The notes: generated from the sequence alone by a model not told the origin. A stretch of DNA of 64,000 bases from Rhododendron vialii (GCF_030253575.1 NC_080567.1:29524501-29588500), one strand, 5' to 3'; positions 1-11,320 are shown, numbered from the stretch's first letter. Numbers and translations: made by a program.

Positions 1-984
1 ACGAAATCCAAATATGACTGGGTTTTGTTGAATGCCACCTTTCAAAGGCTTCCAATGTGTTCTTGGAGGGGTTTCAACAGATAGACTTTTGTCTAACAAA
101 ACCATTACCAATGGCCAACAAATGGCCGGCAATAAATTGTTCAAGCCTCTCCTTTAAGGTTGAAATTTTCCATTAAACTGGCTTCCCATTCTGTCGATTA
201 TTTTTTTTTTTTTCTTTTTTCCAGAATGATCCCAAAGTTGGCCAACAAATGGCCGTTATTCCATTTCCACAAAATGTTCAAACCTTAAAGGCTTTCATTT
301 TCACATTTAATTTATTTTTTTAATTTATTTTTATTAGTGATGGTGCGGATAAAACTGTGGTATTTTGCCCAAAAATTGTAGAAAAGCAATGAATATGTCT
401 ACGCCTCTTAACCAAAATTGGACATATTTTAACCAAAACCAATACGGATACCAATACAGATGACTTCTAAAAAATCCATACCTTTTACGAATATTTTTTT
501 ATCAATAATTGAACAAATAATTCTGGGATCCTTTTGGTTGATGTGTAGTGTGCCATAGGAGGCACATATTGACTTTGATTAGTACCAAATCCAGGTGGTA
601 CTTTGAAACCAATGGGAATGGTTTCATTTTGGTCATTACCACATTGACTTCCAACTCCATTACTTCCATTAGTATTTGGAATTGGTTGATAAAAATTCGT
701 TGGCCTTGTTGGGCTAGGCCTAGGTTCAAAAGTTGGATTATTATACACCTGTGAAGAAGGTGCTTCAATAGCACGATTTGCATATCCACTGTTTTGCCCA
801 GGGTTAACATTTACGTTAACTGGTACTTCCACAATTGGCTGATTTCGAGCTATTGCAGCGTTAAACATAGCCATCAATGTTTTGGCTGTTTCACTCTCTG
901 GATCATTTAAAACCCTCGCAAATCGTTGAATCAAGTCAGACGATTCAATCTATGAGCCCTCCTTCTAGAACCAAAATTGTTATC
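1..984 (-). mobile_element. possible retroelement gag-like remnant
   Basis: The minus strand holds an open frame (about 934 to 485) rich in Pro, Asn and Gln. Its start is acidic and helical (QRFARVLNDPESETAK) and it has no ATG. The composition and lack of a proper start resemble the variable part of a plant Ty3/gypsy Gag, but no zinc knuckle, protease or reverse transcriptase follows. The flanking DNA up to base 1 repeats short phrases about every 130 bases (GGCCAACAAATGGCC-like), as LTR or internal repeats often do. The identity is uncertain and it could also be a host gene fragment. Confidence 0.25.
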
Positions 985-1835
985 TAATTTTTTGATTTCT
1001 TTCCAATCGACTGGGAATCGACGAAAAAATTGTATCGTGAATTGCTGGAATGTGGAGTGTGGAAAGTGGAGTTTGGTTCCTTACCGTTTTCAGGACTTCT
1101 TTGGAAACAAACAATGAAGTGGATGAAATATAGAAGAAGATTAACAAAATGGACTTTATTAACCCTCAAAGTAGAAGAACAAACGATCAAGATGATCGAG
1201 TGGACAATTACAAGTTAAAACTACTCCTAGAAAAGAAAAGATAAAGGCCTGTCGGCGTTGTTTGTGTGTCCTTGAAACTGCTACTAACTTGTACTTAAAT
1301 AGGCCTCCTTCAATTTGAATTTGAATCCTCCCTCCAATATGGCAGTTATTCCTTCATGTTATGCCTTTGAACCATTCCCACGAGCAGTGAAGCAAAACAT
1401 TGTGGAACTGCTCCATGACTAAACAAAACTGCTCCCTTAATCGTGGGGGTAACTGCATACATCTTCTTTTAACACCTGTAAGTAAATTCATCAGAAGAAA
1501 CAAGTCCAATAATGCTTAGTTGCATGTTAACGGAACTACACCACATATGGGCCAATAAACGGGCCAATCGACGGAAGGGTGACGCTTAAAACTTTGTCAT
1601 AGTTTTATTTTACTTAATCAAGTTTCCTTAACTTAAACGACATTCGATGTTTGTAGGGTGTTTGATCCAAATATCCTATTTTTGTGTATATATGTATATA
1701 TCCCTAAAGAATGGCGTTGAAAAGAATTAGGAAGTCGAAGCATTTTTGTGCCAAAATTGAAAGCTAAAGGACCAAAAGTAATTTTCTGTCAAAGTCGAAG
1801 GGATATAAAAAGGATTTTCTCCTATTTTTAACTCA
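985..1835. other. intergenic DNA, no gene seen
   Basis: AT-rich sequence without a supported exon. Around 1655-1700 there is a short stretch (GTAGGGTGTTTGATCC, then TATATATGTATATA) that matches the core of the palindromic element at 8851-9229, so it is probably a decayed piece of the same MITE family. Confidence 0.4.
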
Positions 1836-2540
1836 AGTTAATAAGGCGGGCATGGTTCACTTCATGTCTGTGATTTTAATTTCCTTGGTCAATCTGGGGG
1901 CGCGTGACACAAATGAAAAGGCATAATTGCCATATCAAAAGTAACGTCAATTTACCTAATAAAATAAGTTTAAGGTCACAGCTTAGTTGTTGGTTACAAT
2001 AAAACAGTAATAAAGCTTTATAAAATTATTCAACTGTCGGTTACACAATATATGACAAATTTTTCCTGTCAATTATGTAATATATGACTTATTTCTTCTA
2101 TCGATCCAATTACAGGTAGTAAAACACAGTATGCTTTGTTGTCCCATGATTAAACAGACAGTTATGCATCATTATACCAGCCGTTATGCATGTTTGTTCT
2201 GTCGATAAACCTTTCACAATAGATATTAGTAAGGATTCAGTGTGGGGTTAGAAGATTTTTTCACTCAGAGAGCTATCTTAAAGAACATTCATAATCCCCT
2301 TCGGAAAATTGCCCCCTTGCTTGGTAGCTTGGATTCAACGTACAATAAGTTAATTGATTTCCAAGTAGAGAACTTGTTGCGACTTCTGCAATTACCTGTA
2401 ATTAATTTTATTACGATAGATTTTCAAACTAAGAAAAAAGTAAAAGAACTGTACCCTAATTTTTTACAACAGACGAGTTACATACGTTTAAAAGCCCATA
2501 TGCCAATCACGATTTTCAAGGAATTATTTACTTAGGTTAA
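1836..2540 (+). repeat. direct repeat unit 1 with degenerate coding segment
   Basis: First of two long, diverged direct copies (about 0.7-0.8 kb each) that share non-coding sequence (CAGTTATGCATCATTATA, TCGATCCA-TTACAGGT) followed by a coding-like end. The frame at about 2242-2535 reads GLEDFFTQRAILKNIHN and continues to LPVINFITIDF; its first codon is GTG, so it is not a free-standing ORF. All three copies in this region share an approximate pattern of a helical segment, then LLGSLHSTYS, then a leucine-rich LPVVNFI tail. I do not recognise the parent gene. It looks like a captured or decayed exon. Confidence 0.55.
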
Positions 2541-3262
2541 CTATTTTTAACTCAACTAAATAACAGAGAAATTATTTGCTCCATATCTGTCATTTTGCTT
2601 CTCTTTGTCAATTGGCAGACACGTGCCATAAATAAAGGCGCATAATAGGAAAATCAAGGGTAACTTCGATTTACCCGATTAAAATAAGTTTAAGATGACA
2701 ACTTAGTTAGTTACAATAAAACTGTAGTAATAAAACTTTATAAAATAAGTTACCTCCGAATTACCCAGTGTATGACAAGTTTATCTCTATTGATTATGTA
2801 ATCTATAACTTGTTTCTTTTGTCGATCCAGTTACAGGTGGTAAAACAAAGTTCATTTGGTTGTGCCATAATCAAACTGGCAGTTATGCATCATTATAGCA
2901 ACAGTTATGTATGTTTCGTCTGTCGATCAACTTTTCAGAATTGATTTTTCCAAAGATGTTATGCAATCAAAAGTTAGTGATATTATTAATTCTATTTTTT
3001 TTAAAAACTACCCAAATGAGGTCTCAAAGTAGTTTACGTTTTTACAGCCTTAGCTTGTGGAACATTTGTTTTCTCAAGGATTCAGTGTGCGCTTAGAAAA
3101 TTTTTAAATTCAGAAAGCTGCATTAGACGACATTCATGATCGCCTTCAAGAAATTGCCCTCTTGCTTGGTAGCTTGCATTCAACATACAATTAGTTAATT
3201 GACCTCCAAGTAGAGAAACACTTATGGCTTCTGTAGTTACCTGTTGTTAATTTTATTTCAAG
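2541..3262 (+). repeat. direct repeat unit 2 with degenerate coding segment
   Basis: Second copy of the unit at 1836-2540, with many substitutions and small indels. It has an extra stretch (about 2940-3070) that is absent from unit 1 but present in the third copy. The coding-like part (about 3105-3255) keeps the pattern IHDRLQEIALLLGS and then carries a stop where the other copies have a serine codon. It is non-functional as it stands. Confidence 0.55.
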
Positions 3263-3654
3263 GGTTATTCAACAAATTGGGTTCTCGAGGCTTAAGCTTT
3301 TGAGTACGAGAAAATTTAACACAACGGCATTAGTTAACGATATGGATGATCCCTTCCATAACAGGTATCCTATACATCCCGATCGACTATCCGCCACAGA
3401 AATTGTGATTGGCTAGAGGATACCTGTTTCATGAACTGGACCCGTATCAAGATATGACTCAATCCTATCTCTGTGAGATAAGTTATTGTCCATTCATCCA
3501 AAGAGTTAGCAATACTAGGTACTTTATTCAATAATTGAATAGCGATTCTTCGCGATGTTGTTATCTACTACAATGGCACGATGAGGAATATCTGGAATAA
3601 CTATCATACAATTGAAGTAATGGACTAAAATTATGTTTGCTGGTCGTGAGATTC

Positions 3655-3932
3655 TTTTAATATTTTGGACTTAAAAGCGCCCAAATGAAGTCTTGAAGTT
3701 CTTTAACGTTTTACAAGCTTTGCTCATGAAAGAAATTTTCCCTCAAGAATTCTGCGTGGGATTAAAAAATCTTTTCGTTCCGAAGGGTGGCTTAAAGGAC
3801 ATTCATAATCACCATCAGCAAATTGCCACCTTGCTTAGTAGCTTCCATTCGACATACAGTGAGTTAATTGACAGGCAAGTAGAGAAGCACTCAAGACTCC
3901 TGACATTACCTGTTGCTAATTTCATTCTATAA
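3655..3932 (+). pseudogene. third copy of unidentified coding segment
   Basis: A 79-codon open stretch (3693-3932) begins MKFFNVLQALLMKEIFP and ends LTLPVANFIL. It aligns with the coding parts of the two direct repeats upstream and is the least damaged of the three. The segment between 3262 and 3655 is unrelated to the repeats and contains a short inverted repeat (AACAGGTATCCT at about 3360, AGGATACCTGTT at about 3417). The family is not recognised. No intact gene can be built from the three copies. Confidence 0.4.
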
Positions 3933-4333
3933 ATGGATTATTCTGAATCAGCAATGATAACAATAGGTAACCATTGATAGTTCATGTCGAACAGCTTGGA
4001 AAAGACAAGGGTTTGAATTTACTCAAAAGGTATGTCTCTTCCCTTTCAGAGTCAAGAACTCTCTAATTTACATACACAATGGGAATATTGCATGCAAAAT
4101 ATATGCTGAAATGGTCGATGATATAAATCATCCATATAGTTAGCATAATTCTGCTTCCCAATAGTTTCTTTTAATTAATCATACCATATCAAATTTACGC
4201 TACATTAGCAGAACAATCTTGTTTCGCATTATGCTTTTAGTTGACAAACATTTGCTTCCCTCGACAATAACTACATATTTCCAGTAAATGAAATCTTCTC
4301 ACTATTGTAACCGCGTTCCTAGACATTATAATG

Positions 4334-4370
4334 TCACACCGGCGCGCGTAGCGCGTCGGCAAAGCACTAG
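4334..4370 (+). mobile_element. Helitron 3' terminus
   Basis: A GC-rich hairpin (stem CCGGCGCGC against GCGCGTCGG, loop GTA, one mismatch) is followed a few bases later by CTAG and then a T. This is the structure of a plant Helitron 3' end: hairpin, short spacer, CTRR, insertion before T. The hairpin is the most GC-rich spot in several kilobases of AT-rich DNA. A 5' TC end was not found, so the element's extent is unknown. It may include the repeated coding fragments between 1.8 and 3.9 kb. Confidence 0.6.
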
Positions 4371-5563
4371 TTATACTAAATAATCTACGAGAATTTGTGT
4401 ATGCATTTTTTTGTTAATAGAGCTAGTAAAATTATGATAAGTTTTGAACACCCTACTATAAATTTCTGAAACCGTCACTAGTATTTCTACATAAGAACAT
4501 GCCTTTAGGAGGGGGAGTGACTCGGCTGGTGATACCCGTGGGCTGAGCAGCAAACAAGACCCGAACACGTAGGACATGCATCCTTAAAAACAATTAAATC
4601 AAACACCAAAGCAATAGATTACTAAGCAACCAACAATCTTTTTATTACAAACAACTTCAGCCAAAAAGGTTAAGTTAAAAGCATGAGGCACAACCATCCC
4701 ATAAACCAAACAATACCGATTAACCAACAATATTGAAAAGAGTTAAAATATCTAACCAAATGTTTTAATGTGGAAGCAATAAATAAATAGAAAAATCCAA
4801 TTAGGATGAAACACCCTAAGGAGGTCAAACACAAGAAATCCTCGCGCGAGATACCCGCCAAAGTCCTTATCTAACTCCCTGACTTACCTGAAAAAGAAGT
4901 TGGATAAAAATTTGTCATTTGAAAGCTCAACAAATGAAAGGCATGTATTTTAATAAAGTTTTACATCAATGAGTAGAATAAATTACCGTGTTATCATAAT
5001 TCGCTGAAGAGGTGGCTAGTGGCAGAAGTTCACCTAGGAAGCATTTTTTGGATACCTGAAAAGTTGCACGTACCCAGAAAAAGAAAAGGAATATGCCATG
5101 AAACTATGTATAAAACTCGATCCCATATTATCCGGGAAAAAATTATGCCACCTTTTAGAAATCATCTTTTACCCTAGAAAGTAAAGGAAATCAACAAGGG
5201 AAGAGAAATATTTTGCAGTGTCCTTGATACGAGAATTACGTAAACTGAAACTTAGATATATAACAGCTCTATACAACCATATCCCCGAGTCCAAGTAATA
5301 TAGGTGGGGGTCGGAGGAGGGACTGATCGGTCCTACTTCGAGTCCAACTTGAGGAGATTTGATTCGTTGTGAATTCTTTAATTCAGAATGAAAGAGTTTT
5401 GTTTGGAAAACTTGGTATGAAACAAGTTGAACCACCTTTTTTTCGAGTTTTCACAAATAGAATCATCAAAAACAAGTTTTGAAATCCGACAAGTTCCTGA
5501 AAGACCTTCCCAAAAACTACTTTTGAAACAGAAACAATGTAGTGACATTTTGAAGATGAAACA
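4371..5563. other. 3' flank of NLR gene, nothing else recognised
   Basis: AT-rich DNA downstream of the minus-strand NLR at 5564-8611. It probably includes that gene's 3'UTR. The short frames here have no recognisable domain. A TCGCGCGA palindrome occurs at about 4844. Confidence 0.4.
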
Positions 5564-8500
5564 TTACCTCGGGTTACGTAATTTCTGAAGCCATTCTTTG
5601 TTCTCGTTATTCTGATCAAACTGCGATTTTCCCCACCACTCCGGGTCTGCATCAATGCATTTCAGAATTTTCGCATTATCTTTGTTGAAAGGTAATTTCA
5701 GTAAACCTGGACACTCGAATATCTCCACCACCTCCAAGGATGGCCAGTTCAACGTCTCACTGGCACAAATGCTTTCAAGTTTTCCCATGTCAAGGAGAAT
5801 CATTTTCTCCAATTTCGGCAGCAGAATTCCACCAGCTCCAGATGTTGGAATTATTTCTACAATTCCATCGCACTTTTCAATTTTCAAGCACTGGATTTCA
5901 CAAAGTTGTTGGATAGAGCCTGGAGGAAAAACTGTGACCAAACTTCGACAGCCGGTCAGTTCTAGAGTCGTTAATTTTGTTAGGCTTCCAGGTTGGAGTG
6001 GGCCCCTCAAAATGCTTTCCAGCATTGGTAGATTCTTTATGAACAAGTGCTCTAAGCTTGGTAGTACTACTCTGCCTGAGGTACCCACGATGGTTTCAAT
6101 TGCATCACAACCTTCAATTAGACAACTTTGGATACCGTTCATGCTTTCGAGTTCTTCATCCGATAGCTGCTTGATGTTTTTGTTGTCGACTAATTCAAAA
6201 GCAGAAGCTTCGGCAAGGACCTCGAGAATCGATAAGTTTCTACCTTCAACTTCACTATACTTCACATACTTCTCAAACTCGTCAAAGTTGGGGAGTTGAG
6301 GCTGTTCCGACCTTTTGCAACCAATGTAGAACTCAAAGTTTTCAATGTCTTGGACTTTACTCCATGAACTCCGTTCAATGAAACTGAAAAGGGTCGTGGC
6401 GTCAGGAACACGGATACGGAGATTTTGATTTTGAGACCCAACAACCTCAACAACATTTACAACCTCATCGGGAAAGCGAAACTTCAGAGACTTAAACTCT
6501 TTCAACTTAGCCACTTCTTTCATGATATCCTCTTCGACATTATCAGACCAAATTTCAGGTGATTTCACATTAATGACCAATTCTTCCAATATAGAAAGCT
6601 TTGAAATGACCTCGTAGTTGAAATTTACCTCTTGGGTAGCATTTTCATTTTGAGACGCTGAAAAGGATACCCGTAGTCGCCTTAACTTGGTCAAGTTCTC
6701 AATTTGAGGCGGTATATTATTGATTCCACTCCCCGCAATATCGAGTGCTTCAAGATGTTTAAGTGCAGCTACAATGTGAGAAGGAAGCTCGGCCAAGTTT
6801 GTGCAGTCATTTAGATATAGAACTTTCAGGCCTTCCAAAACTTCAAGTGATGAAGGTAACCCCTTGATTCCTGTATGAGATACATCTAAAACTCGAAGTT
6901 CTTTCATGTTCTCAAAGAAAGTCGGCGGGATTTCCTCCAGGCTCGAATTTTTCTGTAGGAAGAGTGTGGAAAGTTTATTGCAATCGGGGGAAGCCGGTAA
7001 TTCCTTCAATTTATTGTCACCAAAGGAGATTCTATTCTTCTCCTTCCAAAATTCCACTTTTGGGAGCTCTTTTAATCCTTTGCTCGTTTCCACCATGTAT
7101 TTACAATCAGGAACATCTTCTGCTATATATAACGCCAAGTGTCGGATGAATTTGTGCATCGTAACTTCATTCTCAATCTTTCCTTTTTCAAGTAATGACA
7201 CCTCCTTAAGGTAACTCAATACATGGTGCCCATAATTGAGCGACTCCGTTGTTATGCTATCATCACCACCAACGAGATTTTCAGCTGCCCAACACTCCAA
7301 CAAATAATCTGCGTTTATCTCATGGCCTTCCGGATACAATGCACCATAAAGAAAGCATTTCTGACGTTGCTCATCATCCAAGTCATCGTAACAAAATTTC
7401 AACAAATTATATACTTCCTTAATGCCTTCGCGGTCTTTCTCAGGCCACTTCCTCCAATTATTCAATCCTTCACTCCAAGCAGTACGGTTATGTTTGAATT
7501 TGAATGTACTGGCTACTTTTTGTATCAACAGTGGAAGCCCGCTGCATTCCTTGCACACTCGCCGTGCAATTTTCTTAATTTCTGGATCTTCAAGAACTCC
7601 AGAACCTTTTAGAACATCTTGAAACATCTTCCATGCCTCATCTAGTAATAAGTAAGTCATCTTAACTATTTGTTCAACCATTGCGGATTCACAAACACGG
7701 CGCAATCTAGTCGTCAAAATTATCTTGCTGCCATTGTTGCTCTCAGGAATCCCAATTTTGGATAAGTCAAGACATTCCTTGACATCATCCAAAAGTAGCA
7801 AGAACTTCTTGCCCTGCAACTCCATTGATATTCTTTCGGCAACTTCATCCGCATTGCTAGAACCTCCTATATCTAGTTTCAGTCTTCTCGCAATGGCCTG
7901 TAGGAGATGCTCCCTGGTTAGATTTTTCTTGCTCCCCTCTGTTGATACGTCTAGCCAAATGACCATTTCAAAAGTTTCGGTAACTTTTTCATGGTAATGC
8001 AAGTATTTCAACATGGTTGTTTTCCCAATCCCCACTGTCCCGAGGATACCTATTTTCTTGGCCTTGGAACTTCCTAGCAAGTTCAGAATCTCCTCGATCT
8101 GCCTTTCACATGCCACAAAATTGTTATCTGGTCCCTCTTTGTCCACAACATGTTTGGGTAGCAAATCAACAAACATTTTATATTGGAGTTGATTGCTTTC
8201 TTCCCCAAGACTCTTTACTTTCTTGTACATCTTTTTAAAAGCTTCCCTAAAATCTATATATGTGGACGACCGGAAAAATGCCTCTTCTTTGTTTTGCTTG
8301 TCATATTCGGCTATTTTTTCCTCCACTTTCAGGCCAATCTCCACCACCGAGCAGACCCATTCCAAGTACATTTGCGATGGCGCCTTCATATTATTTCTCC
8401 GTACTTCATTATCAAAGTCCATCCTTATGCAACCTAGCTTTCGACTTGCCTCGTTTAAATCAACTATAATCTCCTCCACATTGCCGGAGAGATCATCTTT

Positions 8501-8611
8501 CTCCTTTTGTGGATCCCAAAACGCTTTCCTTTGATACCAAGCCTGCGCTAATGTTCCTACAGCTGACGCCAAAGCGACACCTGCTGAAGTTATAGCTACG
8601 GGGTCTGCCAT
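5564..8611 (-). CDS. CC-NBS-LRR disease resistance protein (NLR)
   Basis: A single-exon gene of 1015 codons starting at a proper ATG (MADPVAITSAG). It is an intracellular immune receptor of the RPS2/At4g27190-like class. Domains in order: a predicted coiled-coil N-terminus (about 1-150) and an NB-ARC with P-loop GTVGIGKTT (191-199), kinase-2 LLLLDDV (271-277), RNBS-B GSKIILTTR (294-302) and GLPL (358-361). The MHD site reads MHK (485-487), where the usual Asp is Lys. Leucine-rich repeats follow from about 530 to the end, with an EWW motif near the C-terminus. All nucleotide-binding motifs look usable, so ATP/ADP switching is likely. The MHK variant could alter the resting state. The related NLR at 23758-26907 points the other way. 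The large open frames antisense to this gene are shadows. Confidence 0.95.
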   Translation of the reverse strand: MADPVAITSAGVALASAVGTLAQAWYQRKAFWDPQKEKDDLSGNVEEIIVDLNEASRKLGCIRMDFDNEVRRNNMKAPSQMYLEWVCSVVEIGLKVEEKIAEYDKQNKEEAFFRSSTYIDFREAFKKMYKKVKSLGEESNQLQYKMFVDLLPKHVVDKEGPDNNFVACERQIEEILNLLGSSKAKKIGILGTVGIGKTTMLKYLHYHEKVTETFEMVIWLDVSTEGSKKNLTREHLLQAIARRLKLDIGGSSNADEVAERISMELQGKKFLLLLDDVKECLDLSKIGIPESNNGSKIILTTRLRRVCESAMVEQIVKMTYLLLDEAWKMFQDVLKGSGVLEDPEIKKIARRVCKECSGLPLLIQKVASTFKFKHNRTAWSEGLNNWRKWPEKDREGIKEVYNLLKFCYDDLDDEQRQKCFLYGALYPEGHEINADYLLECWAAENLVGGDDSITTESLNYGHHVLSYLKEVSLLEKGKIENEVTMHKFIRHLALYIAEDVPDCKYMVETSKGLKELPKVEFWKEKNRISFGDNKLKELPASPDCNKLSTLFLQKNSSLEEIPPTFFENMKELRVLDVSHTGIKGLPSSLEVLEGLKVLYLNDCTNLAELPSHIVAALKHLEALDIAGSGINNIPPQIENLTKLRRLRVSFSASQNENATQEVNFNYEVISKLSILEELVINVKSPEIWSDNVEEDIMKEVAKLKEFKSLKFRFPDEVVNVVEVVGSQNQNLRIRVPDATTLFSFIERSSWSKVQDIENFEFYIGCKRSEQPQLPNFDEFEKYVKYSEVEGRNLSILEVLAEASAFELVDNKNIKQLSDEELESMNGIQSCLIEGCDAIETIVGTSGRVVLPSLEHLFIKNLPMLESILRGPLQPGSLTKLTTLELTGCRSLVTVFPPGSIQQLCEIQCLKIEKCDGIVEIIPTSGAGGILLPKLEKMILLDMGKLESICASETLNWPSLEVVEIFECPGLLKLPFNKDNAKILKCIDADPEWWGKSQFDQNNENKEWLQKLRNPR

Positions 8612-8850
8612 CCTGAGTTACTCAGAACCTAATACCAGGTGAGTCTCCTTAGAATACAGCTATTTGATCAATCCACTTATCTCTACCATGTTAAGATCAT
8701 TCAATAGAGATGAATTATGGTTCTCGTTACAGTGATATTTATATGTCTCGTGTCGAGGATAATTTCCACTTTTTGCTTAGTGAGTCTATTCAGTACCTCC
8801 GTGTTGGGGTCAATTACTACTTCCCATATAATACAGCGAAAATGATTGAG

Positions 8851-9229
8851 GTACCGACCGTGTGTAGGGATTTTGTACCGACCGGCCGTGCCGGTCTGTC
8901 TCCAGCCACCGGACAGACGATTCGAGCCGTCCAAAAATTCTAAAAAAAAAACCCGAGGGGGCCTGCACTGGAATTAACGGCATCCGAGGTGTGTAGGGTG
9001 CTTGATCCGAGCACCCCTTTTTCGTGTATATATGTATATACATGTATATACACGAAAAAGGAGTGTTCGGATCAAGCACTCTACACACCTCGGATGCCAT
9101 TGATTCACACTTAGGCCCCCTCGGTTTTTTTTTTTTAGAATTTTTGGACGACTCTGATCGGCCGTCCGGTGGCTAGAGACAGCCCAGCACGGTCGGTCGG
9201 TACGAAATCCCTACACACCCCATCGGTAC
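8851..9229. mobile_element. palindromic MITE
   Basis: A nearly perfect inverted repeat of 379 bp centred at about 9040. The left arm begins GTACCGACCGTGTGTAGGG and the right arm is its complement, ending ATCGGTAC. The very centre is an AT-rich palindrome (TATATATGTATATACA). Both arms contain the phrase GCCACCGG and an A/T homopolymer of about ten bases. No transposase is encoded and no clear target duplication is visible. A related copy lies at 52509-52750 and a fragment at about 1655-1700. Confidence 0.75.
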
Positions 9230-9252
9230 TTATAGCATTACTCATAATACAA

Positions 9253-9366
9253 ACTAGAGGCCGGGAACTCACAAATGTGTGCAAGTTGAATTTTGCATAT
9301 TTTCTTAAAACTAGAGGCCGGGAACTCACAAACGTGTGCAAGTTGAATTTTGCATATTTTCTTAAA
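9253..9366 (+). repeat. two tandem 57-bp repeats
   Basis: Two adjacent copies beginning ACTAGAGGCCGGGAACTCAC, with a period of 57 bp and about two differences. They lie directly beside the palindromic MITE. Confidence 0.8.
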
Positions 9367-9514
9367 ATGTGATCAAACAATAAGAGGCCAAAAATCGATT
9401 TGCACAAGCATCGCGTGTGCCCGACCTCTAGTCACCATTAGAGCAACTAATGTGTTTTTTTCCTTATATTTGAGGAATTGGTTCTAAATGCCAAATTAAA
9501 TAGGGTACTAATAG

Positions 9515-9865
9515 GAGGAGTACCGATACTGCACAAATGTCTTGTGAGTCTCACACAAATAATTTAAATCATTCATTAATTTTAAAATAATTTTTCGAGT
9601 ACCTCTTTACAACAAATCAGCTCAATCGAATATGTGTAAGTAGTTTATCCAATCTTCCAAGTTTTCATCCAAAATTTAGTATCCTGAATTTTGAATGGAA
9701 AATTAGGAATTAGATCAACCACTTACACAAATTCAATTGAGCTAATTTTTTGCATGACCACTTGAAAAAAGATTTAAAATCAATAAACAGTTTACATTAT
9801 TCGTATGGGACCCAAAAGTGGGCCCCACACGCCATTTGTTGTACTACGTAGTATCGGTACTCTCC
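9515..9865. mobile_element. MITE with diverged terminal inverted repeats
   Basis: The ends are inverted copies (GGAGGAGTACCGATACT on the left; the complement, ending GGTACTCTCC, on the right). Further inside, GCTCAATCGAATATGTGTAAG pairs with the complement of CTTACACAAATTCAATTGAGC. The length is about 350 bp with no coding capacity. Flanking ATA may be a short target duplication but is too short to be sure. Confidence 0.55.
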
Positions 9866-9886
9866 ATATCGGCAACCATAGACGAT

Positions 9887-10010
9887 TTTGGGAATAACAT
9901 TTACAGCAATGCACCTATAATGCTTTACTCCCCGTCTAGGTACGACGGTACCCAATACCCATAGACGATTTTGGGATTAACATTTATAGCAATGCACCTA
10001 TAATGCTTCC
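9887..10010 (+). repeat. two tandem ~71-bp repeats
   Basis: The phrase CATAGACGATTTTGGG followed by AACATTTA-AGCAATGCACC occurs twice, about 71 bp apart. Between them lies a unique insert with GGTACGACGGTACC. Confidence 0.7.
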
Positions 10011-11163
10011 ATGCATCCACGAACTTATTATTCATCCTTACGATACTTTTGATTCCATTATACACACTAACGCCTAGTTCTACTCAAATCAAGAGAGATT
10101 CAAAAAAAAAAAAAACCCCTCAGAACTAACTCCACTTCTTGCCTCAAACTTTATGAAAGTAAGTTTTACTTAAATCAAGAGAGATTCAAATCTTTAATCA
10201 ACTTTTAGAACTAAAAAGTAAGTTTTATTCAAATCTTTAAAAGGTTTTTTGTGCCTTCCAAATTTACATTTGCGCCATGAATGAAAGAAGCTCTAATGCT
10301 TAAGTTTGTCCATGAAAGCTTTTACTCCGGCTTGTACTCATATTTAAAACCCTTCGGCCTAATTTTTCTGACGACTTTTTTGCGCAATTTTTTTTTTTGT
10401 TGTTTTCTCTCAATTCTTACTAGATTTGAATAATTTTTACATTTTGGTTTTCCCGATGAGAGGAATCATACAAGTATACATATAGAGACCAAATTTTTTT
10501 TTAAAAACTAATCATATAAGACGACAGATAAAAATCCAAAATGTCCGTCTTTCCCAAATTTCTACTATCTTTTTGGTCTTTTTCATCATCTTTTATTAGT
10601 AACTTTTTTCAACTTCAGTATGTATTTTTATTCATTTCGTATCCCTTGCATTGAGTCGAATAAGATTATGTCAAAATTTGACACAAATTCATAGTAAGAA
10701 TTTAGATAAAACAACCAAAAACACATGGCAAAGAAATAGTCAGGACTCGGAAGGCACCACGTACGTAGAAGTATGGGGAAAGGGTGAAGATGCTATGACA
10801 GATTATTCAACTTAAAGCATCAGATCAGAAGCCGTAGCTAGTAAGATCTAGGTAGACTGTTACTAACAATTACAGTAATCCATGATCAAAGCGGCAATTG
10901 GTGAGGGAACAGAAGATTAGTGCATACCTTATCAATTCAAAGCACTGAATACCAGGCCAGCTAGCCCAGATAGAAATTTTCTGACAAGTTTCTATTCGAT
11001 CATCCTCATTCCACAAGTTTTTGGCGATCCTGCCTGTAGCCCACTTGGAGTTGTTATTCTTCTTTGGACAAATTTCACTTGATTGTTCATTTATCACCAC
11101 ATAAGAATGTCCTAAATACCCTCATCTTTCTCGAATTGAGTTTGTTGTGAGTACTGAGAAATT
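10011..11163. other. intergenic DNA, no gene seen
   Basis: AT-rich sequence with poly-A and poly-T runs and a short repeated phrase (AAGAGAGATTCAAA, about 10090 and 10179). No exon, RNA gene or element ends were recognised. Confidence 0.4.
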
Positions 11164-11320
11164 AGGGTGGTCTGAATAGAATTTCCAGACCGTGAAAGTG
11201 ACTTCCTACCTGCCAATTTTATTCGAAAGACTTTTGCAACCAGGGTGGTCTGAATAGAATTTCCACACCGTGAAAGTGACTTCCTACCTACCAATTTTAT
11301 TCAAAAGACTTTTGCAACCA
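11164..11320 (+). repeat. two tandem 78-bp repeats
   Basis: Two back-to-back copies beginning AGGGTGGTCTGAATAGAATT, at 11164 and 11242, with only a few substitutions. They make a short minus-strand frame with an internal peptide repeat, which I treat as a by-product. Confidence 0.85.

Noticed and set aside
5655..8534. Many open frames antisense to the canonical NLR, up to 214 aa
   Set aside because: They mirror the NLR codons, have no domains, and most lack a sensible start; the NLR sense frame explains the openness.
8701..9407. Frames of 77-96 aa on both strands
   Set aside because: They lie within the palindromic MITE and repeat each other on opposite strands because the DNA is self-complementary.
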